DNA from: Limanda limanda
Taxonomy: Eukaryota; Chordata; Actinopteri; Pleuronectiformes; Pleuronectidae
Reading direction: 5' to 3'
DNA: 64,000 nt
Assembly: GCF_963576545.1 (NCBI RefSeq)
Contig: NC_083646.1
Coordinates: 14,301,238 to 14,365,237, forward strand
The translations under genes were made by a program, and so were the position numbers. Each line of letters starts with the position of its first letter. Within the stretch, counting starts at the first letter, position 1. The notes under the pieces are model-generated. The model was not told the origin of the DNA. It worked only from the letters and a program-made list of their open reading frames with translations, and ran no database searches. Positions 1-11,140 of the stretch are shown piece after piece.

Positions 1-1700
1 TCCTGCGCTGGCATGGAGCGTCGGTGTCATCAATCACATGGTTTTAATTAGTGATGGCTCCCCTTTGTGGCTGAGAAATGTGCATGTAATTCAATTTGGG
101 ACTCGCTGCTGCCTCAAGAACCCCACACAGAGATTCGTCAATCCACTGTAAGATCATACACACTTGGAACGGCTGATATCGACAACGCTGACTGCACGTG
201 CACTCGCGGAATTTTGTCTTGTGAAAATGATTATAACCATGATCTTGATGTATTCAATAGTACGAGTAAGTAAAGGTCAAAAATAGACTCAATAAATTGA
301 CAATAATCTATCAAATGAGCAAACACAAACATCTTATTTTGTTATATCGAATTGTGAGATATAGCAGTGCTAGATGTCCAATAATCAATAACACAGACAA
401 ACACGAACATCTTATTTTGATATTTTGAATGAATTGAGAAAAACAGTGGCACTCTTATTTCCAATAATCAATAAAACAATCAAAGACACACGTTTTATTT
501 TGGTACAGTCAAGCAGTAGCAAATTTCTATTTAGTAGAATCACAGATAGAAAAGTGAAACAAAAAAATGAGCTTTAACCTCAAACGACCTCATATGATTT
601 GACATTCTTCTGGCTCCCAAAGTGTGTGAACCTTTGTTCTAACCAAACATTATAAAGCTGGATGAGGTGCACTCACCAAACAAAATATGTATTTATTCTA
701 AAAGGTCATCTCAGGGAAGATCATGAGACAAATATTTAATCAAAAGTCCATTAGAACTTTTACCACTGACGATAAGAGCAATAAGTGTCTTTCTCCAGTT
801 GAATCTTACCAAATGAAAAAAAAAAACACTTGTTCATAATGAGGTGACACTTCAAAAGGGAGAGGTATCAATTATTCAGAAGTAGGTATTCTTTTTTTTT
901 TTTTAATGAGAAAACAATATTCATTTGCTGCACAAAGTGAGAGAGGTCACTATTACTTTGTTTTCCCCCCTGAGGTCAATCATTGAAAAGGCAATACAGT
1001 GATGCAAGACAAAAAAACAGCTCCTTTTAGCTCCTGACACGCAGGAACCTCTTATCCTTCATTTAAATGTTGGTTTCTCCTTTATTTCCTCTTCAATGGG
1101 GAAACTTAACTGATACCGGCGGCAAAAGGCCCGAGCCTTAAATAAAAACAATGACAGCTCGGAGAGTTAAGGCGGCCATTGAGATGCTAAAACATCAATG
1201 GCAGTTATTTAGTTCTCTAAAGACACTTGAAAGTCTCTTATCTGACACATGGTAATGTCAGTCACTGCAGTGATGTTTATTTCCCAGCAGTCATCCACTT
1301 CACTGCTGAATGAGCGGCCGTGTTTGCATCTGAAATCTCACTCCTTATTCCCAATTTGACCTCTGACCTCACAACTGTCACAAACATTCAAACAAAAATA
1401 TTGCTCTTACGGTTTGTTTTGTAATATCTCCTCATTGAAAAAACATGATTTTGGCTAAATTGAAAAGAGTTCAAAAATAAGCAGATAAACCATCTGAGTG
1501 AGCGGCTCAAAAAAACTGTTTGATAATAAGTAGTTCCATGTGACGCAAGTGTGTTGGAAAGTAATGTGGACTCCTTAAATAGCACTTCAAACCACATGGA
1601 CCGTATAGCTGTTGCTACAGAGATAGAAACCTGCTGATCGTCACCTTTCACATGACAAACTCGATTTATCACCTGTTACACAACATTATAACTCATCATC
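1..1700. other. Non-coding sequence, left edge of the sp8-side gene desert
   Basis: No open frame here has coding character; the longest are under 100 codons, AT-rich and without recognisable motifs. Homopolymer A and T runs occur near 820 and 890. The part from about 1,020 to 1,340 differs from its surroundings: it is GC-balanced, without simple repeats, and dense in short homeodomain-like ATTA/TTAA words between GC-rich words, a texture typical of conserved non-coding elements. That is a reading of composition only; conservation was not tested. Confidence 0.5.
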
Positions 1701-1712
1701 ATGCAGGAGAAT

Positions 1713-2060
1713 AAAAACCTCCGCCAAGGCCCAACAGTCCATTGACATTCAATCAAGATGCACAAATTCAACACACTTATGATGTCAGTATTGTGGCACA
1801 TTTTGTTCTTTAGGATCCATGAAAATGAAACACTGTGTCGCAAAGTTAAAGAAAGTTAAAAAAGAAAAAAAAACCTGAATAATCCCCCTGATCCAGATCC
1901 AAACCAAAATTGACTGAGGTCTCTCCTGGCCCAAATCATATCCTTTCACCACGAGTCATTTTAATCCTTTCCGGTGTTTTGTGTATTCTTGCGTACAAAC
2001 AAACAACAGACAAGCAAACAGACCAACAAAGGGACACAACCTCCTTGGCAAAGCTAATAA
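1713..2060. repeat. Teleost interspersed repeat, copy A
   Basis: The block opens with CCTCCGCCAAGGCCCAACAG and closes with CTCCTTGGCAAAGC, so its ends carry an imperfect inverted CCGCCAAGG/CCTTGGC word. Before the end is an AACAAACA-rich stretch (about 1,995-2,030). I recognise this general pattern from dispersed repeats in many fish genomes but cannot name the family. A second diverged copy at about 27,881-28,170 shares the GCCAAGGCCCA(A/T)CAGTC start, the AATTCAACACAC-like word and the CTGACAAACAGAC-like tail, which supports a dispersed family rather than unique sequence. Confidence 0.6.
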
Positions 2061-5000
2061 TACCAATACCAGTCAGCTCCACAGACTCAAACACTGACTC
2101 CAGTTTTTCCTTTAGTTACAGTGTTTTCTTTGGTTCTGTATTGAACGACGCTGGGTAACCTGCCTGCACTTGGCATAATCACATCTGAATATCAGCTTCT
2201 TGCCATGTTTGAAATTTGACATAATGACAAAGTAAGATGCTGTTGATTCAACGGTCTGATTGTGCTGCTGCACCTCCAAATGTCAGATTTAAGGCTGTTT
2301 TTGTCCTTGGGACGGATCAGCTCCGTTTCATCCTCTTCCTCCAATCAATTTCTTTGATGCCGGTGTTGTGTTGAAATATTCTGTCTCTTGCTTCTTTCCT
2401 TCTCTGGATTTCCTCTAACAGCACCAAATCAGTGTCCCAATTTCACTCCAACGTGCTGCTCACAATCAAGCTGTCATTTGGTCTATGAAAATTTGGCCAC
2501 GCCATTAGTTGATCTGCGGAGAGGAGAAATTCCAGACCTCTATCTATGTGGTTATTTCGAAGGAAATGTTGGTTTCACCCCCTGTTGATTGACTCTAATC
2601 AGCCAAACCGTGCCAGCATCACTCGGTCCTGCAGCACATATACACTCGCGACTGATTAGGTGGAAAGAGTGGGGAATTGAAAAATACATAAATATTTAGC
2701 GACGGCTGGACGCTGTATAAACACCAGGAAAGGCTGTTTGGATGCATACATGTCATATGTGGTCTTCAGACCCTATAGTGAATGGATTTCTATGATGTCA
2801 AATTGCTGCCTAGAGCCCGACCTATTTATTCAGGGGCCAATCAAAGTCTGCAAATGGAGCCGCTTTCTGCTTTAATGTTTGCTGCTACGCACCAATATGC
2901 AAACATATATTTTACAGGATACATTTAGCTTTATTCTTTTCTTGCTTCTAAGAAATTTGTGTGTGGTTAAACTGTAAAATATCTAAGTCTTGATTACATT
3001 TCCTTGTCTTAAAGGTTTGATTGCAACACCTTAGGAGTAACTGCCAATTTCTTCACATATATGTATTGGCCAACATATCGCTATTGGAAATGTTTCACTC
3101 TGTATCAGCATCGGCTCCCAAAACCACCAAAACCGGTCATGCTCTCGTGTTTATGATCAAATTGTTTCCACTGTGTCGTCACCAACAGTCCATACAGAAA
3201 CATAAACAGTTTGTTAACATAAACACAGAAGATTTCAGTGCCGGCAGCAGTGACGGTTACTGCTGTCAAATTTTGTCTTGTTAAAATGAGCTGTAGCCAA
3301 ACACATCACAAGTATTGGCTTGTGTATCCATGAGCTGAACAGGTCTAACAAAACAAAAGAGAAAACAATGTTGACGCCAGGCTCATATTGGCTGTCTGGC
3401 CCGACAACACGTTAAAACACCACAGTGCCAGAGCTCCAGGCCATTCTCATGCCGCATGCATTCTTTAACCCATCCCGGGCCGAGTCATCATGTACGAGCA
3501 GAAGCATCTTGTACATTTAAACACAAGTGCAATGTAAAACATGCTGACATTTGGAAAGCTATAGTACAGGGGCAATGTCCAGGGGCTATTAGAGACAGGT
3601 ACTTCCTATATCCTGTGGTTGATGGCGAGGGGCCTCACCTGGGCTGTAATCTGGGAGGACTGATCACAAAGAAGGAGAGCCAAGTGAATTCCGCCTGTTT
3701 GACTTCAAACGCAGCAGGACAGTAAATCAGACAGGTAGACGACACCAGGCGGCTCACTCATCCCTTGTGCTCCCCGCTCGTGTCCCTCGGGGCACAGCAC
3801 AGAAGTATGCCAGCAATGTCACCTGACAACACCGTGGAGCCATTTCACCACAAAACCCTTTTACATCGCTGCTGCTGTGAAGCTGTGTGTGGCTCTGCAG
3901 AAAGACATTTTCCAAAACAAACAGAGGATCAATTCTTACACAATAAAGTTCAACGTTGGCAAATAAAAATCAGCGTCCATATTAAACGAAGTCAAACTAA
4001 AAAGTGTAAATTCTTTCAATATTTAAAAATTAAATCGACATTATACTTAACAATTCAATCCAAAGTCATTAGAAGTGGTATTATTTTGGAAATGGCATTT
4101 AGTTAATGTGTTCTTTGCAGATATGTTGTGTTTCAAGGTTTGTTTATATATTTACCACTGAAATCTCAACATCAGAGAACAAAACATTGAATCATTCTCG
4201 TCTTGACCATTACATAAGAAGTTTTTTCTTATATCCAGATTATCATTCATATCAACAAATGTCCATGTAGCACTGCTTTTTAAAAAGTTGACGGTTATGG
4301 TTGTATGGCCTTTTACTAAGTATCCAGGACAATGAATAAAGTGCAAATATCTAAATTATGTCACAAAACATGTAAATCAAATCCCAGTTGGTGTCCCTGC
4401 ATAAAACTACTTTGAATATTTAATGTCATTTTTTTAATTAAGTTGAATTTATTAACAATATTGTATTTTATGTGCTCTGCAGAATAAATGCAGACTATGC
4501 ATTTAAATTATTATATTTTAACACACAAAATGCATTTTTGCGGTGTGATACACCAACTAAGCCAAAACTAAATGGTGATTGCACTCAACAACTTCACAGT
4601 ATTTCATTGCCCAACTATATTTTTTGAAAATTACGGGAAGAGTTACAGTAGCGGCGTGTCAGTTGGATGACTAAGTATTGAGAAATTCCATCTGAGGATA
4701 GCTTGTCAGGGAAAAATGAATCAGGAAGGAACACCAAGGTCAGTGTGATATTTCAAGGCTCCTACTTTACATGGCCGCATAGCAAATGAAGGCCTTCAAT
4801 CAAGTCAGATTGGGTGGATGGACTATAGGTGCACCAACACACTGCACTGAGAGTAATGACAAAGGGATAAATCCATCACATAAAATGGGGGAAAAGGCAC
4901 TGCAAAATATTTCTGGGGTTAATATAAAAGCGTTTGTAGAGAGACCATGTAATACTCTGTTTGGACAACCTTTACGGAAACAGATAGGTTAAAGTCATGC

Positions 5001-7680
5001 TTTTATTTCCATACTGTTCCCAGTTAAAACACTTTACCAGTCCACGTAAAAGATATGTAAAAGATTGAAATGTATATATTTAAAACAAACTAAGCTAAAT
5101 TATCCTTATTTGAACCAACATTTGCAAGTTTCCTTTGCCTTTATTTTTCTAGCGACGCCTCACCCTACATACTTTTCCTTTGTATTGAGAAATGCAAATG
5201 GACCTGCATGTGCCTGAGGACACAGATGCATCTCTGACTAATAATGTCATACATTACCTTCTTGTCATGCCTGCAAAATGTTGACTGCAACACAAACTCC
5301 ATCTGTTTGCTCTTTTCTTCATGCAAGCTGTGTGAATTTGCACCGAGGTGATTTTACAAATTGCACGTATTAGGACTCCTGATGCTTCATATCTTTGCTG
5401 CCAAAACGGAATAGATCCTGGATATTAATAATACAGGGGTTGATCCGCAGGACCATTCATCTAAAGTTTGTGCTATCTAAATATGAGCCAGAAACCCAAT
5501 GCACCAGTGCTTTAACAATCAATACATTATCCTATGTGCAACGTCTAAATGTTCAGAGGCTTTTTCCCCCCCCTGGGTGTGTGGAACAAATTAAAAGCCC
5601 AGACAGTCAGTAAAAGACCAATTCATAAAGGTGAAAAAATGGGGCAGCGGCTGTGACGGGGAGGACCAGTGAAAAATCTCTGCTGACCCTCTCATCCCTC
5701 TGCTCATCTATCTCTCACTACTGTCCACTGATAGATTTCCCCTCGCTGATTTATGGGAGAAAAAAAATGTCACAGTGGAATGGGCTTTTGATAAAATTGT
5801 TCGAGAGATTCTGGGCAATAAATCCTGATCTTTACATCCAGGTTGCGAGCTACTTTCACATTCTTGTGCCATCAATAAGAGGCGCCAAACATGACAACTA
5901 ATCAATAACTTTGCAATATTCCAGGCAGTTTGGGAAAACAGTAACATTTATATTTAACGGAAAAGAGCAAGTCACTCTTTTATACTCAAACTATGGATAA
6001 GAGGAGCTTGACTGTAACTTAGACTGAAAATAAGTCACACTGTGTTTGCTCTGGCGGCTGGAGACACGTTTTTGTCCTTCACAGTAACTTTCGGGAAAAA
6101 AAAAATTCTGACAAAACCTGTTTTTTTTTACCATCAATAAACAGAAATGCTTTAAATTATATCATTCTTTATGCATTCAAATCATGTGCGCAGACCCATC
6201 AAACGCATGTCAATCAATAGATGAATCATTTGTGTTTTGTCACATAAATGTGTGAGTAATGAAAAAAATGGTAATTTAGCACTCATCAATCAAAGTGACG
6301 TCATGTCGCGGTGGTTACAGAAGATGAGCTTATGTTTTCTGTGGCGCAAAACAGCCCAACATAAACGGCACTAACAGGTTACACCATCGCCGCTCCAACA
6401 ACAGTCATGATGGAGTGTTACTGACAGGAACTCTTCAGTCAGCCGAGTGGCGCCAGGAAGGATGAGTGATTCAGCAAACCTGCCCGGTGTTGTCTCTCTG
6501 GTCTCTCAATCTTTACGACGTAGCTGAGAGGAAAACAATGAGCCTGTTGCTCAGTACAGGTGTTTCTCAGAGGAGGAGACTTGTAAAAACAGGTAGATCT
6601 CCACTGAGACGAGAATTGACTCACATAAAAGCCTTCTGCTGCTGCAATAACTCACGACTGAGCGCTGGCCGCCCGCCAAGAGACACTGAAATCATAGCAG
6701 TGTTTAATTTGCACAAAGATCCTCGCAGGGGCAAACACAGGGAAAAGCCCCAGCGCGCAGGAGAAAGCATCTGACAGTGTTTGCGGAAATGTAATCCATT
6801 GTTGACTGGGAGATTCGCCTCGGCACTGTAACCTCAGATTGACAAAGAGACAAACACTCAGCCGCTTAGAAGAGCATATTTAAAAGGACCTTTGCACTCT
6901 GAGCGCAGGCCAAGAAATACTGGAACATGAACTTAAGTCGCTGTAAAGACAAGGTTGTCACAAGAGATGAGAGAGGAGGAAGCAAAAGACAAATAGAAAG
7001 CGGAGGGGGGAGGGGGGGAGAAGCTATCTGGCTGACTTTGTCTTTCAGATTAAAGCCCGAGCAACAGCCGACAACAAAGACGTTTCTGACAGGATGAGGA
7101 AATGAAATGTTTACGGTAAGGGGGCTGATAAGTGGAGCCACATGACACATCCGAGGCACTTGTTCAGACTGTCACTCTTTTTGCTCCACACGAGGAGTGG
7201 TCACTCTCAAAACAGGTGTCATTACGGGCCAGTGAAAAATGGCAACTTGTGTGCTCCCCCATTTAATTCACCTCCCCCCCCCGATCTGTATGTCAACCAA
7301 CCCCCTGCAATTTCAATTCAATGCGGCGCACAGATCGGCAATTTGTTCTGTCTGCACAATGGAACCGAAAATACTTTCCCACAGCATATCAGTGATTCTT
7401 CTGCCACTCGTGGAAAGATTGAAATTACATTTGTTTTGCCACCGAAATATTTCACGCACACGGCCGAAGACCACAGAAGATGCTGTATCGTTTCAGTCAT
7501 GAGGACGAGGACATTTGAATTATTTACATCAGTTGTCACAGACTGGTGTGATTTCAGAGGAAGCTCCCAGAGGCCCATTCCACCTTGAGGCATGTTTGCA
7601 CTGATAGGCTGCTGCTCTGAGTCCTGCAGGGAGAAAAACACTGATTTAATGTGTCCTGGCCCTACACATAGGCCACACGA
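2061..7680. other. Non-coding gene-desert sequence
   Basis: About 5.6 kb without a convincing gene. Open frames are short, lack start-context or splice-site support and match no family I recognise. The stretch from 6,440 to 7,600 is less AT-rich, and overlapping frames of 90-150 codons arise there on both strands, a by-product of low stop density rather than coding. Purine runs at about 6,995-7,020 and a C run at about 7,266 are simple-sequence features. Confidence 0.5.
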
Positions 7681-7689
7681 CGCATGGGA

Positions 7690-7935
7690 AAAAGATGCTT
7701 GTTCTCATCTTTGTAATCACAGCGGCAGGAGCAGAGGGCACACGTCCCCCGTGCCTCATTCCAGGGCTAATCTTTCATTTCATAGCCCATCTCTCCATAT
7801 CAAACAACACAAATGGCTCAATTTGCATGACAGGATTTGTAACATGGCGAATCAGGTGTCAGACTCGATTAAACATTACACCGGCGCACTATCATAATCA
7901 GCCGTCTAATGAGTGTGGCCGATGGTGTGAGAGGC
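7690..7935. promoter_or_regulatory. Candidate conserved non-coding element
   Basis: This block is repeat-free and balanced in composition, with dense transcription-factor-like words: CCAGGGCTAATC, several CAATTTGCAT/ATTTGCAT octamer-like words, AACAACACAAATGG and TCTAATGAG. It lies in a gene desert upstream of a developmental regulator, where such blocks are commonly enhancers. The sequence shows only composition and motif density; conservation and activity are inferred. Target assignment to sp8 rests on it being the nearest developmental gene in the window. Confidence 0.25.
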
Positions 7936-8093
7936 TTGGATGGATCAGGGAGAAGGGCTTCTCCACGCTGCCCAGCGGGGGGTGAGTAAGTGAGGGATTA
8001 AAATCCGAGGTGCGGTCCCTCAAGGCCCTGACAGAGGGGCTCCTCTGGGTGGCGAGGCTCGAGCTCTGTGATGCTGACGGGACACAGTGACAG

Positions 8094-8181
8094 GCCACAC
8101 ACACACACACACACACAGCCGAAAGGACTGGAGGAGGGAGCTGCTCTTGTGGCTCACACACACACACACACACACACACTG
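8094..8181. repeat. Two (CA)n microsatellites
   Basis: Two uninterrupted CA runs (about 8,095-8,118 and 8,155-8,180) flank a short unique segment. On the minus strand they create a false open frame of Cys-Val repeats, which is not a gene. Confidence 0.9.
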
Positions 8182-9415
8182 CTCATAGGCAGCATCTAAG
8201 GACTGCTTACCCCTGTGTATCTTAAGCTCTGAATACTAATGCATGGGGCCATTACAGGAGGAGAGGAGCCCCGGTAGAGTGACCCCAGCCCTAGATCACA
8301 TCGGGCTATCACCGAAATGAGGCAACAGCATCATTAGGATGCAACGAGACGCCGGAGCAGACATCGTGTGTGAGAGGAAGCTTCGACAATGCTTTCCTCC
8401 TCAACGTGTGTTTTTTCTTTCCAGTATATATTTACATACAAATTGTCAGGCGCTTTGCTCCGAACGGTATTAAGAAGATGATTAAAATAACATTTAACAG
8501 GAAAATAAATTAGTTTATTAGTTAAATATCAGGATTTAGATTTTTTTTGGTGTGAAGACAGTAAGTAGCAGTTGAAATTGATACTGGCTATGGGTCTGTC
8601 TCGTGTAAATATCACATCACATGAGGAGTTGATGTCACTCAGCCTCCGCAGAGCTGCCCCCTGCCCTGCCCACTGTCATCATCACGCCCCCTCCTTGTGT
8701 ACAGTTTGCCCCTCCCATTGTCCGGCCCTTATTGTCATCTGCTGAATATACACTGATGCTAATTCCACTGTCGGCTGCGTCGATGTGCAGCTTTTGGTTT
8801 CGTGGTCCACAGAGACTTGCCTATTGCCACCATCCTACCACCCTCGGCAGCAAGGTCCCCCTCCCCCTTACTCCTTCCCCCACCCTCTGCCCTGCTCCCC
8901 ATTTGGGGGGTGACCCGGGTGCTGTTCTGAGGGTTCCTCACACCCCAGAAGCTGTCAGTGGCCTCCTTCCTTCCCATGAGCGGAACACACAATAGAGAAA
9001 GGGCTCCGGCTGAGAGGTTCAGTAGCCATTAACCCCTACCAGCTGTTCCTGCCGAGGGTATTCTGTGCCACAATACGTGCCCCCGAGGGGGCCCTCACGT
9101 CCACTAATCTAGCCATTGTTGGCCAGGAATGCTGACAGAAGAAAAGAAATTTTTCTTGTGTCCATGCAAGCGTGTGTATCCATGTGTGAGAGCCGAGAAA
9201 CGTAGGGCTAATTTCTATAGTTGGCTGTGAAGAAGGGAGACCATGAAGAATACCCTATTTAGCTGCTTGACAAAATTCTTTTGCTCTAAAATGGAAAAAC
9301 AATGGCAATTGTTTTCAAGTGGACTCCTTTACACTGTCCAAGTCTCTGAATTTTACTAAAAAAAATCTAACATGCAAAAAGTTACTTTATGTGATTGAAT
9401 TATTTTCTCTGCAAT
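8182..9415. other. Non-coding gene-desert sequence
   Basis: No coding signal. From about 8,640 to 9,120 it is GC-richer, with CCCC-rich pyrimidine runs. The AT-rich part near 8,440-8,560 holds nothing I can name. Confidence 0.45.
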
Positions 9416-9665
9416 TCATTTTTTTGAATGCCCGGCCAGGCAAACACAGTCAGTTCCAGAGCCATTTCTAAATGGATTACATTTTGGGGAAATTATTCCA
9501 TTTTGGTACTTTGCGCTCAGAATATATTAACAATTAGTCCATTTCAATTAACATGGAAATTAAAACAGCATTTTCCAGTCAATTTAACCATGATGCAGCC
9601 ATTAGAGGCTTCTGCTGTGCTGAGCATGTTTGTTACTCCAGACTCTCCGGTCTACAAATGAAACA
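9416..9665. promoter_or_regulatory. Candidate conserved non-coding element
   Basis: Unique sequence with the texture of a vertebrate developmental enhancer. It has closely spaced ATTA/AATTA words (TGGATTACATTTTG, AATTATTCCATTTTGG, AACAATTAGTCC, TTTCAATTAACATGG), an AAACAGCATTTTCCAG segment and a CCATTAGAGGC word, with none of the simple repeats that surround it. No frame has exon borders. Function and conservation are inferred; this is among the blocks in the desert I would test first. Confidence 0.3.
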
Positions 9666-10135
9666 CAAAGAGAGCGAAAGAGGGGGAGAGAGTCCCGCTG
9701 CATATCATATATATTTAAGTATTTGCACATGCTAGCCGATGTATCCTCTAAAAAAGAAAGTTACCAAAAAAATTCATACAATTTGTTGCAAAAGCAATTC
9801 TTGCAGAAAAAAACAAAAGAGTGATCAACTCGGGTAAAATTTTATAATAATAGAAAAAGCTAAATTTTGCCCTCTTAATTTGTAGGAGTCCTTAATGCAG
9901 AGGTCTTTAGAGGGAGCACACAAACACTGTGATATCTGTTTATCTCTTCCCACTGGGTAACGTCAATAGCTGTGATATCAACAGTGTCGACAGCAACAGG
10001 AAGTACCGCTCCATGGCCGTCGGCAGGATACAACATTTGCATGGAGGAAGTAAACACAGGAGCACCTACAGACAGGGGGCGGGCACCTCTTATGTAAACT
10101 GTTAGGTACGTTTTGAAGAGGATAGGTATTTTTCT
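9666..10135. other. Non-coding spacer
   Basis: A-rich stretch (about 9,750-9,860) followed by mixed sequence. No gene, RNA or named repeat seen. Confidence 0.45.
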
Positions 10136-10600
10136 GTATGTGCCCTGTCCCACAGCCTCTGCTGTGTTGTGACAGGCGGGGGATCTGTGTCAGTCAATTA
10201 TATGTCCCAACAGACTTTTGTGCTAATGAGCCGGTCCAGCCATCGGCAGACTTCCCCTGTCGTCCAGAAAAGATCACTTTCATTGCTTGCAGAACTAATT
10301 CAGGGCACAAAAGTGGGAGCTTCACCATTGCAGCCTCTTTTACTGCTCCTTTTGTGGAGGCTTTAGAAGTGCGCTGAAGAGAGGGCCTAGCGCTCAGGCC
10401 TCTTCATCTCCAGTCCATTGCCTGTCATTAACATACATATCCATATGAAAAGTGGGGTAAGGCCGGAACAGCTGTCCAGTAAAGTGGCAGTGATTCCCTC
10501 TCCCAAATGCTGACAGAAGCCTTTAGCCTTCCATGGGCAATAATAAACCAAACCATTTAAACAGTCTTTCAGGGAGTGAGAAAGAGATTGGGCCATAATG
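10136..10600. promoter_or_regulatory. Candidate conserved non-coding element
   Basis: A GC-balanced, repeat-free block containing GTCAGTCAATTATATG, GTGCTAATGAGCCGG, GCAGAACTAATTCAGG and, further on, TGCCTGTCATTAACATAC and GGCAATAATAAACC. The mix of homeobox-type ATTA cores with E-box-like and octamer-like words, without splice-site support for the short open frames on either strand, fits regulatory rather than coding DNA. Interpretation is from composition only. Confidence 0.25.
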
Positions 10601-11040
10601 CTACATTCAGAGGCATCGGTGGTCCTCATTGGCTCGCAACAGTCTCTGGTGGGTTCACAAAAGTTAAGGGAACAAACCAGGGAAAGAATCACAAAACTAA
10701 GACAATGGGAATATCTGAAGACCAGAGATAACTGACTTCAAATGTTTGCTCTAAAATCTTCAGCCAGCACAGGAGCTGTCGTTGCATCTTTTAAATATAA
10801 GCCTCGAACAAGGAATCTATGAATGCACCCATTTCAATCGGGTTTTATTTGTGTTTAGCATTAGATGTGACTTACAAGTGTAGTCAAAAGTTGGGTATTG
10901 TGATTAAAAGGTTATATTTGTTTACTCTTGAGAGTTGTGTGCGGAGGGCTTTTCACCCGCAGCAAAATGATTTGGTCTGAGGGGACTGAGGAGTGTATGG
11001 GGATGAAACTGAGCAATCCTCTTGTTTAAACTTGGGTGGT
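10601..11040. other. Non-coding spacer
   Basis: Mixed-composition sequence without coding potential, RNA genes or named repeats. Confidence 0.45.
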
Positions 11041-11044
11041 GGGC

Positions 11045-11140
11045 ATGAGGACAGAGGTTAAGTGACTTGCCCCAGGTCACATGGGAAGTCGTTTACTTAG
11101 GGTGGATTTTCTCACCTAAACCCTTATCCACTTAGGCCAC
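11045..11140. repeat. MIR/CORE-SINE-like fragment
   Basis: The words AGAGGTTAAGTGACTTGC (starting about 11,052) and CCCCAGGTCACATGGGAAG follow almost exactly the conserved part of the vertebrate MIR/CORE-SINE consensus (GGTTAAGTGACTTGCCCAAGGTCACA in MIR, quoted from memory of the family). A CCACTTAGGCCAC word about 40 bases further matches the 'ACCACTAGGCCA' ending seen in fish relatives. The copy is short and its tRNA-like head is not visible, so this is a truncated relic. Confidence 0.5.

Noticed and set aside
7142..7641. Overlapping frames of 87-148 codons on both strands
   Set aside because: Low stop density in GC-balanced DNA; composition and lack of splice sites argue against coding.
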